Assembly (NCBI GenBank): GCA_964557285.1
Contig: CAZKZS010000001.1
Location: forward strand, 8,835-72,834
DNA from: SB15 sp964557285
Lineage (GTDB): Bacteria; Chloroflexota; Anaerolineae; Aggregatilineales; J027
Direction: 5' to 3'
DNA length: 64,000 nucleotides
In this document: positions 26,847 through 34,854 of the stretch, piece after piece
Position numbering within the stretch: the first letter of the stretch is position 1
How the letters are laid out: the number at the start of each line of letters is the position of its first letter
Position numbers and translations under genes: made by a program
Notes under the pieces: generated by a model
The model's input: only the letters and a program-made list of their open reading frames with translations
Told to the model about the DNA's origin: nothing
Database searches by the model: none

Positions 26847-27386
26847 ATGAGGCTCTTGATAGTGCTTCTGGTGGTATTGCTGCTTGCTGTTCCTGCTGTG
26901 GGCGCACAGCAGCCGCTTGAAATTGTCTCGGTGGAACAATGCAGCGACGGGGTAAGCGCGACTCTAAACGTCAGCCTGCAAGAAAATGAAGTGCTGCTGG
27001 TGGGATGGGCGTACAGTGATGAACGGTTTGGCGTGGCTGCCAATGGCGTAGCCCTCACCGGACTGGAGGCGGGGGAACAGGAAATTGTTATCCCGCATCT
27101 GGGCGTACAGACGGGCGAAGATACCCTGTTCGGGGCGGTGATTCTGGACACCACCAACATGGAAATGCTGCCTTTCATTCTGTCTCAGATGGCTGAAGAA
27201 GGCGACCCGTCTCAGATGGAAATGGATGAGGAAGAAATGATGGCGCTGCTGGGGCAGATTCCCACCGCCGGCGAAATGCTGACGGTAAGCGACTGCTCTA
27301 TCGAAGGCAAGACTCCCACTGTGAGTAATGTGGATTTTGACCTGGAATCGCTGTTAGGCGACCTCGAAGGACTTGCAGATCAATAG
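26847..27386 (+). CDS. Secreted protein of unknown function
   Basis: 179 residues from the ATG at 26847, preceded by AAGGAG; the longer frame to 26787 runs through the promoter. A signal peptide (MRLLIVLLVVLLLAVPAVGAQ) is followed by a small beta-rich domain with two cysteines (VEQCSDG and VSDCSIEG) that could form a disulfide. An acidic, Met-rich stretch (about 130-150, MEMDEEEMM) lies before the second cysteine. I do not recognise the family. Confidence 0.7.
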   Translation: MRLLIVLLVVLLLAVPAVGAQQPLEIVSVEQCSDGVSATLNVSLQENEVLLVGWAYSDERFGVAANGVALTGLEAGEQEIVIPHLGVQTGEDTLFGAVILDTTNMEMLPFILSQMAEEGDPSQMEMDEEEMMALLGQIPTAGEMLTVSDCSIEGKTPTVSNVDFDLESLLGDLEGLADQ

Positions 27387-27436
27387 TTAGTGTCTCTGAA
27401 GTGGGCATACCGAATTTTGTGTGTATGAGCTTTTTT

Positions 27437-27481
27437 GCCCCTCTCCCCGTGTAGCAGTGGGAGAGGGGCCGGGGGTGAGGG
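27437..27481 (+). repeat. Family C repeat (CCCCTCTCCC hairpin)
   Basis: GCCCCTCTCCC (27437-27447) pairs perfectly with GGGAGAGGGGC (27459-27469) around an 11-base loop, followed by GGGGGTGAGGG. The same pattern occurs at 58016 and, inside protein genes, at 39929 and (inverted) 63086. It lies between the secreted protein and the esterase. Confidence 0.8.
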
Positions 27482-27528
27482 AAACATGCTTTTTGACTCT
27501 CCCCTACAGTTAAAACCAGGAGATTATT

Positions 27529-28419
27529 ATGAGCCACAAGATAGGACTGCTGATTTTGATTCTGCTGCTGCCGCTGCCTGTGCTGGCACAGCAGCCAGAT
27601 TTTCCCGATGGCACACTTCAACATGATGGGCTGGAACGCACCTACCGCCTATTTTTGCCCCCTACGTATGATGATGGTGTGCCGCTGCCGCTGGTGGTTG
27701 CGCTCCATCCGGCAGGCACAGGCGCTCGTGGCATGGCACAAATTACCCGTCTGGATGAACTGGCGCTCGAAGAAAATTTCATCGTGCTGTACCCCGAAGG
27801 GCCGGGCGGCTACTGGGATTATGGCGCGGGTTTTGAGGAATGGGACGCCGTGCCGGACGTGCGTGATGACCCCGGGTACATCGAAGCGCTGGTGAACTAT
27901 TTGGATGAAAAACTGGATATAGATACCAGTCGGATTTACGCGGTGGGATTTTCCAATGGCGCAAGGATGGCCTACCGACTCGGCTGTGAATATCCCGACC
28001 TGTTTGCCGCGATTGGTATGGTCGCGGCAACCATCAGCGATGAAATTACCACTCACTGCGCTGATAATGCTCACCCCGCCGTAATTTTTATGCACGGGAC
28101 AGCCGATGATATTATCCCCTGGGAAGGTAAACCCCTATACATCGATTCGATTTTAATTAGCCACGCTCTATCCGCACCGGAAACCGCCGCCTTCTGGATA
28201 GAAAAAAACGGATGCACCTCCGAACCCGAAACCCCTGCCCCGATTGATATTCGGGCGAATCGGCTGGTCAAACCGGAACTGTATACCAATTGCGAACACG
28301 GCGGGGATGTCGCTTTTTACACCGTAGAAAATGGCGGGCATAGCTGGTTTACCTATCCGGCGTTTAATGCGACAGAAGTCATCTGGGAATTTTTCGCCAG
28401 CAAGACGCTTGACAATTAA
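27529..28419 (+). CDS. Secreted esterase of the PHB-depolymerase / LpqC family
   Basis: 296 residues with a signal peptide (cleavage near VLAQQP). The alpha/beta-hydrolase triad is visible: serine in GFSNGARMA, aspartate in HGTADDIIPW and histidine in NGGHSWF. The oxyanion region VVALHPAGTG and the WDYGAGFEEWDAV segment fit the poly(3-hydroxybutyrate) depolymerase and feruloyl-esterase-like group. It probably cleaves esters outside the cell. AGGAGA precedes the ATG. The last codons overlap the -35 of the next promoter. Confidence 0.85.
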   Translation: MSHKIGLLILILLLPLPVLAQQPDFPDGTLQHDGLERTYRLFLPPTYDDGVPLPLVVALHPAGTGARGMAQITRLDELALEENFIVLYPEGPGGYWDYGAGFEEWDAVPDVRDDPGYIEALVNYLDEKLDIDTSRIYAVGFSNGARMAYRLGCEYPDLFAAIGMVAATISDEITTHCADNAHPAVIFMHGTADDIIPWEGKPLYIDSILISHALSAPETAAFWIEKNGCTSEPETPAPIDIRANRLVKPELYTNCEHGGDVAFYTVENGGHSWFTYPAFNATEVIWEFFASKTLDN

Positions 28420-28437
28420 GAACGTCTGTTCTAAAAT
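28409..28437 (+). promoter_or_regulatory. Near-consensus promoter (TTGACA-N17-TAAAAT)
   Basis: A perfect -35 TTGACA (28409-28414) and -10 TAAAAT (28432-28437) with the ideal 17-base spacer, 45 bases before the VOC gene. The -35 lies within the last codons of the esterase. It is the strongest-looking promoter in the window, and dyad operators overlap it. Confidence 0.75.
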
Positions 28438-28457
28438 AAGAGTAGAATATATGTTCT
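28419..28457 (+). promoter_or_regulatory. Two tandem dyads (AGAAC-N4-GTTCT type) over the promoter
   Basis: The first dyad AGAACGTCTGTTCT (28419-28432) fills the spacer between -35 and -10. The second, AGAATATATGTTCT (28444-28457), begins at the predicted start of transcription. Their centres are 25 bases apart. The GAAC-N4-GTTC core is that of Gram-positive-type LexA boxes, but other repressors could use it. Confidence 0.55.
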
Positions 28458-28481
28458 GCTATAGCATAAAGGAATCTCCCC

Positions 28482-28835
28482 ATGACCAAACGCGGTTTTG
28501 CCCACATTGAAATTCCTGCGAAAGATCGCCCTGCGGCTGCCCAATTTTATCAAGAAGTTTTTGGGTGGGAATCGGAACATATGAATGAGCCATCTCCCTA
28601 TACCATGTTCTCCACAGGAAACGTGGGCGGCGGATTCCCGGATGTGGATGAACATAACCCCGTCGGTGGTATCATTTTGTATCTGGAAAGTACCGACATC
28701 GATGCGGATAGTGCTTTAATTGAAAAACACGGTGGAAAAATGCTTGCCCCTGCTTTTCCGGTAGGAAATATGGGCTGGATACGTTATTTTGAGGATCCGA
28801 CTGGCAATAAGTTAGCTCTCTGGAAAAGTGCTTAA
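28482..28835 (+). CDS. VOC (glyoxalase/bleomycin-resistance) family protein
   Basis: 117 residues, one VOC domain made of two beta-alpha-beta-beta-beta modules. Recognisable parts are FAHIEIPAKDRPAAAQFYQEVFGWE and the closing MGWIRYFEDPTGNKLALWKS, with the metal-ligand-like His and Glu positions in FAHIEI and DPTGN. The family includes glyoxalases, dioxygenases and antibiotic-binding proteins; this short form is usually of unknown substrate. It has its own strong, apparently repressible promoter and is followed by a good terminator, so it is a single-gene unit. Confidence 0.85.
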   Translation: MTKRGFAHIEIPAKDRPAAAQFYQEVFGWESEHMNEPSPYTMFSTGNVGGGFPDVDEHNPVGGIILYLESTDIDADSALIEKHGGKMLAPAFPVGNMGWIRYFEDPTGNKLALWKSA

Positions 28836-28858
28836 TCCGTTCTCATCTTTGGTGCAGG

Positions 28859-28887
28859 GGCGTGGCTGCGGAGGCCACGCCTTTTTT
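28859..28887 (+). terminator. Intrinsic terminator
   Basis: GGCGTGGC (28859-28866) pairs with GCCACGCC (28874-28881), followed by six T. It ends the VOC transcript. Confidence 0.9.
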
Positions 28888-28898
28888 ATTTTTATTCA

Positions 28899-28927
28899 TT
28901 GATTGCCCCGCCCAATACCGTTAAAAT
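28899..28927 (+). promoter_or_regulatory. Promoter of miaB (TTGATT-N17-TAAAAT)
   Basis: TTGATT (28899-28904) and TAAAAT (28922-28927) with a 17-base spacer, right after the upstream terminator and 40 bases before the miaB start. Confidence 0.6.
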
Positions 28928-28967
28928 AAAATTCACGGGCATCTTAGAAATTAACTGGTAGTAAAAC

Positions 28968-30380
28968 ATGAAATATCACATCCAAACCCTGGGCTGTCAG
29001 ATGAATGTGGCCGATTCGCAGCGACTTGCCAGTGAACTCGAACGGCTGGGCTACCGTGCGGCCATTGAGCCGGATGAGGCAGACATCCATGTGATTAATA
29101 CCTGTGTGGTACGTCAGCAGGCTGAGGACAAAGCCTGGAATCGCCTTCAACAGTTAAAACGGATGAAGGCCAAAAATCCGTCAATGGTGATTGGCTTGAT
29201 GGGCTGTCTGGTCGGGGTACGCGACCCCTTGCGGCTGCGGAAACAGGTGCCGTTTGTGGATGTGTTTATCCCGCCTAGCGAAGTTGAACCTATGACCGCC
29301 TTTTTGCAGGATCGCACGGTGGAAGCCGATGCTGTCACCGAACAGGTGGCGCAGCGAGCGCGGCTGGAAGCGGTGATGGACGACATGCATCCGGGGTATG
29401 ATACGGCTATCATTTTGCCCGAACACGAAAAAAACAACCTGGTTTCAGGCTTTATCCCGATTGTTTACGGCTGTTCCCATGCCTGCACCTTTTGTATTAT
29501 TCCCTTCCGGCGCGGCATTGAGCGTTCGCGTCCTGTGGGGGATATTGTGCAGGAGGTTCGCAGCCTGGCACGGCAGGGCGTGAAGGAAATTACCCTGTTG
29601 GGGCAAATTGTTGACCGCTACGGCAAGGATATTTCCGACGGGCCCAATCTGGCGCAGCTTTTGCGGGTGGTGCATGAGGTGGCCGAAGAAGAAAGCGTGT
29701 ACCGGATTCGTTTCCTGACCAGCCACCCGAATTATTTCACGACGGACATCATGGAAGCGGTGGCTGAACTGCCGCTGCTCATGCCGCATTTTGAAGTCCC
29801 CGTCCAGGCAGGAAATGATGAAGTGCTGGCGAACATGAAACGCGGTTATACCGTACAGGAGTACCGCGAACTGGTCGCCCGAATCCGGCAGTATGTACCC
29901 AACGCGGCCATCAATACTGACATCATTGTGGGCTTTCCTGGCGAAACGGCTCAGCAGTATCAGGATACGTATGATTTGCTGGAAGAGTTGAAGCTGGATA
30001 AGGTGCATGTCGCCATGTACTCGCCGCGTCCGGGAACGGTATCTGCTCGCCGTATGGAAGATGATGTCCCCCGTGAGGAAAAGAAACGCCGCCACAGCGC
30101 CATTGAAGATTTACAAAGCCGTGTGGTCGCGGAAATCAACCAGAAATTCCTGGGGGAAACCGTTGAGGTGCTGGTTGAGGATCAGGTTAAGGGCAAATGG
30201 CGCGGGCGCACCCCCCAGAACAAGCTGGTCTTTTTCTCGGATGACATGCAGAACTGGCGGGGCCAACGGGTGAATGTTGAAATTATCTGGACCGGGCCCT
30301 GGAGTATGCAGGGACGCCTGCCGGGGCGGGATGACCAGCCCGAACACAATTTGGATGTAATTCCCCTCACAGCCATGTAG
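28968..30380 (+). CDS. miaB: tRNA-2-methylthio-N6-(dimethylallyl)adenosine synthase MiaB
   Basis: 470 residues with the three parts of the family. The N-terminal UPF0004 domain binds one Fe-S cluster through C10, C46 and C80. The radical SAM core has C169, C173 and C176 in YGCSHACTFC. A C-terminal TRAM domain (about 385-455, VAEINQKFLGETVEVLVEDQ) binds RNA. It adds a methylthio group to i6A37 of tRNAs. LGCQMNVADS at the N-terminus and TCVVRQQAEDKAWNRL favour MiaB over RimO or MtaB. Confidence 0.92.
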   Translation: MKYHIQTLGCQMNVADSQRLASELERLGYRAAIEPDEADIHVINTCVVRQQAEDKAWNRLQQLKRMKAKNPSMVIGLMGCLVGVRDPLRLRKQVPFVDVFIPPSEVEPMTAFLQDRTVEADAVTEQVAQRARLEAVMDDMHPGYDTAIILPEHEKNNLVSGFIPIVYGCSHACTFCIIPFRRGIERSRPVGDIVQEVRSLARQGVKEITLLGQIVDRYGKDISDGPNLAQLLRVVHEVAEEESVYRIRFLTSHPNYFTTDIMEAVAELPLLMPHFEVPVQAGNDEVLANMKRGYTVQEYRELVARIRQYVPNAAINTDIIVGFPGETAQQYQDTYDLLEELKLDKVHVAMYSPRPGTVSARRMEDDVPREEKKRRHSAIEDLQSRVVAEINQKFLGETVEVLVEDQVKGKWRGRTPQNKLVFFSDDMQNWRGQRVNVEIIWTGPWSMQGRLPGRDDQPEHNLDVIPLTAM

Positions 30381-30382
30381 GA

Positions 30383-30408
30383 GGGACACGGCAATGCCGT
30401 GTCCCTAC
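30383..30408 (+). repeat. Family B palindromic repeat
   Basis: GGGACACGGC and GCCGTGTCCC around AAT, plus TAC. It begins two bases after the miaB stop. Confidence 0.85.
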
Positions 30409-30467
30409 ACTCCACCTGCCATTTTTAAACTCCCTGCTGCGATTCAGGACGTTTGATAGCGTAATCA

Positions 30468-30483
30468 TGTGACAAATTTCACA
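30468..30483 (+). promoter_or_regulatory. CRP/FNR-family type binding site (TGTGA-N6-TCACA)
   Basis: TGTGACAAATTTCACA is a perfect match to the classical CRP dyad. A TACTAT at 30504-30509 is a plausible -10, which would centre the dyad about 41 bases before the start of transcription. That is the position expected of a class II activator site. The regulated gene would be the nucleotidyltransferase at 30547. No CRP-family gene is in the window. Confidence 0.55.
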
Positions 30484-30546
30484 ATCACAGAATGTAAATT
30501 CTGTACTATGCTTGGCAGTGGAGTTGGATAAGAGGCAAATAATTCA

Positions 30547-31332
30547 ATGCGTGAACAACATCAACGAGTCATCAAACGTCTGGTGGATAAATTCTACGAC
30601 GACCCGCGTTTTCTGGGGTTGATTGTAAGCGGCTCTGTAGCAAAGGGCTGCGCCGCAGACGATTCTGATGTCGATATTATCCTGGTAGCCTGTGACTCCG
30701 AATATCATCGACGTTATCAGCACGGTGACTTGTTCTATTTTGACGATACCCTGTGCGATTACCCCGGTGGCTATGTGGACGGCAAAATTGTCGACTTGCA
30801 ATATTTAAAAGATGTCGCCGAACACGGCAGCGAACCCGCGCGGGCAGCTTTTGATGGGGCGTTTCTGGCGTATTCGCATGTGGATAAACTGGCCGATATT
30901 CTCAAACATATCCCTGTGTATCCCGAACATGACCGGAACGAAAAACTGAAAGCCTTTTACAGCCAGGTGCTGCTGCTCAACTGGTACATCGGTGAAGCGG
31001 AACGGCGGCATGACAACTATCTGATGACCCATGCATCAGGCGAACTGGCTTTGTTTGGTATGCGTCTGATTCTGGCCTACAACCGCATCCTGTACCCCTA
31101 TCACAAATGGGTTACACGGGCGGTAGAATGTGCCGATGAAAAGCCTGCTCATTTCCTTGAGCGAATGAATGCCTTACTGGAACAACCGGGCAGGGCTACC
31201 GCACAGGCGTTTACCGATAGTTTAACCAATTTCCGCGACTGGGGAGTAACTCACCAGCAGGCGGTTGTACATTTCATGCAGGATCGTGAGTGGAATTGGC
31301 GCTCCGGTCAGCCTCCTTTGCAGGACTGGTAA
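30547..31332 (+). CDS. Nucleotidyltransferase-domain protein
   Basis: 261 residues. The N-terminal domain has the Pol-beta superfamily signature SGSVAKGCAADDSDVDIIL (GSx10DxD with D41 and D43). A later acidic strand GKIVDLQYL could hold the third aspartate. A helical C-terminal domain follows. The overall layout resembles aminoglycoside adenylyltransferases and related stand-alone nucleotidyltransferases, but the substrate is unknown. It has a CRP-like site upstream and an intrinsic terminator downstream, so it is a single-gene unit. Confidence 0.8.
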   Translation: MREQHQRVIKRLVDKFYDDPRFLGLIVSGSVAKGCAADDSDVDIILVACDSEYHRRYQHGDLFYFDDTLCDYPGGYVDGKIVDLQYLKDVAEHGSEPARAAFDGAFLAYSHVDKLADILKHIPVYPEHDRNEKLKAFYSQVLLLNWYIGEAERRHDNYLMTHASGELALFGMRLILAYNRILYPYHKWVTRAVECADEKPAHFLERMNALLEQPGRATAQAFTDSLTNFRDWGVTHQQAVVHFMQDREWNWRSGQPPLQDW

Positions 31333-31392
31333 TTCCTTATCCAGTTCTCACCCCCGTTTTAACTCTCCAACATATTCCTCCCCTATACTAAT

Positions 31393-31431
31393 AAGCTGAG
31401 TGCGAGGACAATTCTCCAACTCAGCTTTTTT
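31393..31431 (+). terminator. Intrinsic terminator
   Basis: AAGCTGAGT (31393-31401) pairs with ACTCAGCTT (31419-31427), ending in T residues. It separates the nucleotidyltransferase from the GH13 gene. Confidence 0.85.
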
Positions 31432-31458
31432 CTTCACCCACGCACACAAGAGGACAGC

Positions 31459-33129
31459 ATGGAATTCAGTTTATTTGCACCTTACAACGAATTTGTTGCG
31501 CTCATTGGCGATTGGAACAAGTGGCAGCCTATTGACATGAAAAAAGGGGAGGATGGCTGGTGGCGGGTAGATGTGCCGTTGAAAGACGGCGAGTATCAAT
31601 ACAAATTTCAAGTCAAGTCCAAAAGTTATTTTGCTGAAGGGGAAATCCTGAGTGTGGCCGACCCCTACTCCACGCGCGTAACCCGCGACTCGGATGAAAA
31701 CTCCATTATCACGATTAAAGATGGCAAGCGGGTAATTACCACCTACCAGTGGAAACATGATGAAGTTCCCCTGCCCCAAAATCCCCAATTGGTCATTTAC
31801 GAGATGCACATTGGCGATTTTTGCGGCGGACCCGGGGATGTCAAAGAAGGCACACCCGGCACATTTAAGGATGCGGCCGCCAAATTGGATTATCTCTCAT
31901 CGCTGGGCATCAATGCAGTAGAACTCATGCCCGTTACCGAATATCCGGGCGACCAGTCATGGGGATATAACCCGCGTATTCTGTTCGGCGTTGAAAATAA
32001 CTATGGCACGCCGGATGACCTGTGCGCTTTTGTGGATGAATGTCATGCACGCGGGATTCGGGTCATTCTGGATCAGGTGTTAAACCATGCCGAAATGGAA
32101 TCCCCCCTGACCAAAATCGACTACACTTACTGGTATCACCGCGAGAACCCCGATGCGCCCCATTTGCAGTGGGGGCCAAAGTATAATTTTGGCTTCTACG
32201 ATGAAAAGCTCAAAGTCTGGCCGGCACGCCAGTATGTGCGGGATTCGCTCCTGTTCTGGCTGGAACATTTCCATGTGGATGGGATTCGTTTTGATGCAAC
32301 AGCAGTCATTAACAATTATGAGATTCTGGGCTGGCTGCATCACGAAATTTTTTCATTTTTAGGCGGCATCAAACCCTTTATCACCATTGCGGAACACGTC
32401 CCACAAGACCCGACTGTTGCAGGGTCGGATGGCCCGTTGGATGTTGCCTGGCACGAGACGTTTTCCAAGCAAATCATGGCTACTATCGTTGGCAAAGAGC
32501 AGGACGGACGGCAGCCCTACAATCTGGATGCGATTCTCACAACGCTTGACCCGCGCCGGGAAGGGTTTGAAAGCCCCCTCAACGTGGTCAATTATATTGA
32601 TAACCACGACCAGAATCGGATTATGTGGCAGTTGGGACAGGCCAATATTTTTGATGATGCAGCCTTCCGGCGAATCAAGATGGGTGCGGCCATTCTAATG
32701 ACCGCCCCTGGCATCCCGATGATCTGGATGGGGCAGGAAATTGGCGAAAGTGACGAAAGAACCATTGACCGCCAGCCCATCGACTGGTCCCTGCTTCAGA
32801 ATCACTCCAACACGGATTTACGCAATACCTACGCTGGACTCATTCATCTGCGAAAAACCATGCCCGCCCTGCAAGGTGATTCGTTTGAGGTCATTTGCGC
32901 CAACCCCGAACGTAACTTTTTTGCCTATAAACGCTGGAATGCGGAGGGGAATGTGGTAGTGGTGGTTGCCAATATCCACGATTCGTATCTGGGAGAGGTG
33001 GAAGTAACCCCCTGGCCGGAAGATGGAGTCTGGCACGAGTACACCGACAATTATGATATTGAGGTACAGGGTGGGGTACTGCGGGATTCCCTCGCCGAAA
33101 GTGAAGTCAAAATCTACTTTAAGAAATAA
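31459..33129 (+). CDS. GH13 alpha-glucan enzyme with N-terminal CBM48 (branching-enzyme-like)
   Basis: 556 residues. The N-terminal CBM48-like module (1-95, FSLFAPYNEFVALIGDWNKW) is followed by the catalytic barrel. GH13 regions are ILDQVLNH (D205-H210), GIRFDATAV (nucleophile D279), TIAEHVP (acid/base E312) and YIDNHDQ (D384). IYEMHIGDF and GYNPRILFGVENNYGTPDD match glycogen branching enzymes and malto-oligosyltrehalose trehalohydrolases. The protein is shorter than usual for GlgB, so the exact activity is open. A GC hairpin without T-run follows at 33134-33151. Confidence 0.85.
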   Translation: MEFSLFAPYNEFVALIGDWNKWQPIDMKKGEDGWWRVDVPLKDGEYQYKFQVKSKSYFAEGEILSVADPYSTRVTRDSDENSIITIKDGKRVITTYQWKHDEVPLPQNPQLVIYEMHIGDFCGGPGDVKEGTPGTFKDAAAKLDYLSSLGINAVELMPVTEYPGDQSWGYNPRILFGVENNYGTPDDLCAFVDECHARGIRVILDQVLNHAEMESPLTKIDYTYWYHRENPDAPHLQWGPKYNFGFYDEKLKVWPARQYVRDSLLFWLEHFHVDGIRFDATAVINNYEILGWLHHEIFSFLGGIKPFITIAEHVPQDPTVAGSDGPLDVAWHETFSKQIMATIVGKEQDGRQPYNLDAILTTLDPRREGFESPLNVVNYIDNHDQNRIMWQLGQANIFDDAAFRRIKMGAAILMTAPGIPMIWMGQEIGESDERTIDRQPIDWSLLQNHSNTDLRNTYAGLIHLRKTMPALQGDSFEVICANPERNFFAYKRWNAEGNVVVVVANIHDSYLGEVEVTPWPEDGVWHEYTDNYDIEVQGGVLRDSLAESEVKIYFKK

Positions 33130-33255
33130 CCGTGAGGGGCAGCCGCCCCTCATTTGGCTCTCATATTTTGCTTACTCATTTTTTCTCCCTGCATCATCTT
33201 CTCCTAATCATCAACTTCTAAAGTAAAAGTAACGACTATTCAGGAGGATATTTTA

Positions 33256-33752
33256 ATGGCGCTATCAACCTTNNNNNNNNNNACGATCTCATGATCGAAG
33301 AACTCAAGGACCTTTACGACGCTGAACATCAAATCACAAAAGCACTGCCCAAAATGGCAAAAGCGGCTTCCTCAACCGAATTAAAAAACGGTTTTGAACA
33401 GCATCTGGCGCAGACCGAAAAACACATCGAACGTCTGGAACAGGTTTTTGAAATGCTCGGCGAGAAAAAAGGCCGCAAAACCTGTGTGGCGATGGAAGGG
33501 CTGGTCAAAGAAGGTGACGAACTCATCAAGGAAAACGAAAAGAGCGATGTTCTGGATGCTGCCCTGATTGTGGCCGCGCAGAAGGTCGAACACTACGAAA
33601 TGGCCGCTTATGGCTCTGTCCGCACCTACGCGAATTTGATGGGCTATAAGGATGCCGCTAAACTGCTCCAAACCACCCTCGACGAAGAAGGTGCAACGGA
33701 TGAAAAGCTGACCCGTATGGCGCAAAGTTTGAACGTCGAAGCAATGGCCTAA
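33256..33752 (+). CDS. DUF892 (YciE-like) ferritin-fold stress protein, interrupted by an assembly gap
   Basis: A strong AGGAGG eight bases before the ATG at 33256 gives MALST, then ten N, then DLMIEELKDLYDAEHQ. The latter is the classical start of DUF892 proteins. The frames on the two sides disagree by one base over the ten-N gap: the gap must really hold 3k+2 bases. The rest is a four-helix bundle with ferritin-like Glu and His residues (LKDLYDAEHQ, EQHLAQTEKH, VEHYEMAAYG and LDEEGATDEKL). YciE-type proteins are induced by stress; their function is not firmly known. Confidence 0.82.
33273..33282. other. Assembly gap of ten N
   Basis: Ten N inside the first codons of the DUF892 gene. The flanking frames show that the placeholder length is wrong modulo three. 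Confidence 0.99.
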
Positions 33753-33768
33753 GTACAGGCGAAATACA

Positions 33769-33799
33769 AAGGGGTGGTAGGGTGCTATCACCCCTTTTT
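33769..33799 (+). terminator. Intrinsic terminator
   Basis: AAGGGGTGGTAG (33769-33780) pairs with CTATCACCCCTT (33785-33796), with one G-U pair, a four-base loop and a T-run. It ends the DUF892 transcript. Confidence 0.88.
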
Positions 33800-33821
33800 C
33801 ATTTAAGAAGGAGACTCATAG

Positions 33822-34682
33822 ATGACCCAGGAAAAAATCGTTAACCCACCACAGCAGCAGTCCCAACAGCCCGGCATTGAATCGAAAATGCGACCCCGCC
33901 CCGAATTTGACGATTCAAAATATATTGGAAGCTGCAAACTAAATAACAAGGTAGCGCTCATTACGGGCGGTGACAGTGGTATCGGGCGGGCAGTGGCCGT
34001 CTTTTTTGCCAGAGAATGTGCAGATGTGGCGATTGTTTATTTAAATGAACACAAAGACGCGGAAGAAACCAAACGGCTGGTAGAAGCGGAAGGACGGCGC
34101 TGCCTGCTAATTGCAGGAGATATAGGGGATGAACAGTTTTGTAAAGAAGCTGTTGAAAGAACCGTCCGCGAATTTCAGGGACTGGATATTCTGGTCAATA
34201 ACGCGGCTGAACAACACCCGCAGGAAAGCATTCTCGATATTACGTCCGAACAACTGGAACGCACATTCCGCACCAATATTTTCTCTTTCTTTTACATGAC
34301 CAAAGCCGCCCTACCACACCTGAAACAGGGCAGCACCATTATCAACACGACCTCTGTCACTGCCTATCGTGGCAGTGCTGGCCTGCTGGATTATTCCGCT
34401 ACCAAAGGCGCAATTGTTGCCTTTACCCGTTCACTTTCCGGCCAGTTGGTAGAGCAGGGGATTCGGGTGAACGCGGTTGCGCCCGGCCCCATCTGGACGC
34501 CCCTGATTCCCGCGACGTTTCCGGCGGAAAAGGTCGCTAAATTTGGGTCGGATGTGCCGATGGGACGCCCCGGCCAGCCGGAAGAAGTCGCGCCGTGTTA
34601 CGTGTTTTTAGCGTCGGATGACTCATCGTATATCACGGGTCAGGTGCTGCACCCGAACGGCGGCGAAATCCTCAACACCTGA
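33822..34682 (+). CDS. SDR family oxidoreductase (YghA / YhdF stress-type)
   Basis: 286 residues of the extended-N-terminus classical SDR group. The Rossmann loop is TGGDSGIGRAVA, followed by NNAAEQHP, the catalytic Ser in TTSVTAYRG and YSATKGA (the YxxxK motif). The N-terminal tail (about 1-40) with MRPRPEFDD and IGSCKLNNKVALITG is typical of YghA and the general-stress SDRs. It sits next to the DUF892 gene, which is often a stress gene too. AGAAGGAGAC precedes the start. Confidence 0.88.
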   Translation: MTQEKIVNPPQQQSQQPGIESKMRPRPEFDDSKYIGSCKLNNKVALITGGDSGIGRAVAVFFARECADVAIVYLNEHKDAEETKRLVEAEGRRCLLIAGDIGDEQFCKEAVERTVREFQGLDILVNNAAEQHPQESILDITSEQLERTFRTNIFSFFYMTKAALPHLKQGSTIINTTSVTAYRGSAGLLDYSATKGAIVAFTRSLSGQLVEQGIRVNAVAPGPIWTPLIPATFPAEKVAKFGSDVPMGRPGQPEEVAPCYVFLASDDSSYITGQVLHPNGGEILNT

Positions 34683-34686
34683 TGTT

Positions 34687-34730
34687 TGTACAAATGGTAC
34701 AGATGACGGATGAAAAAAATCCGGTACACT
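34687..34730 (+). promoter_or_regulatory. Probable promoter region of the cysteine-regulated operon
   Basis: A TACACT at 34725-34730 is a fair -10, giving a start of transcription near 34737 and a short untranslated part before the first leader peptide. The -35 (GATGAC at 34702-34707) is weak. Just upstream is a dyad TGTAC-N5-GTACA (34687-34701) that could be an operator. All of this is inferred from motif spacing. Confidence 0.35.
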
Positions 34731-34753
34731 GTGTCCTGAAAGAGGAAAAATAG

Positions 34754-34813
34754 ATGCGTATCTTTTTTATTATTCCCTGCTGCTGTTGTGCTTGCCCATT
34801 CTGGCGGGGATAG
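34754..34813 (+). CDS. Cysteine-rich leader peptide 1
   Basis: A 19-codon ORF encoding MRIFFIIPCCCCACPFWRG, with AGAGGA eight bases before the ATG. Five of the 19 residues are cysteine: four consecutive codons (34778-34789, TGC TGC TGT TGT) and a fifth at 34793-34795. Its last codons and stop overlap the antiterminator arm GGCGGGGAT (34803-34811), and a terminator follows at 34842. This is the organisation of a ribosome-stalling leader peptide. When charged tRNA-Cys is scarce the ribosome should halt on the Cys codons and leave that arm free. It heads the sulfite-reduction operon, for which cysteine is the end product. It is too short to be found by ordinary gene callers. Confidence 0.85.
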   Translation: MRIFFIIPCCCCACPFWRG

Positions 34814-34854
34814 ATGCTGCATCTTGTCTAAACTTGGATGTAAAAATCCCCGCC
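34803..34854 (+). promoter_or_regulatory. Antiterminator 1 (9 perfect pairs)
   Basis: GGCGGGGAT (34803-34811), inside the end of leader peptide 1, is the exact complement of ATCCCCGCC (34846-34854). The latter contains most of the 5' arm of terminator 1, so the two structures exclude each other. A ribosome stalled at the Cys codons would leave this arm free. One at the stop codon would cover it. Confidence 0.8.

Noticed and set aside
31384..31389. TATACT as a promoter for the GH13 gene
   Set aside because: No -35 at proper spacing, and transcription from it would meet the terminator at 31393-31431 at once; no leader ORF supports attenuation there.
33134..33151. GAGGGGC-AGCC-GCCCCTC hairpin after the GH13 gene as a terminator
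   Set aside because: The stem is perfect but no T-run follows, so it is mentioned only as a hairpin.
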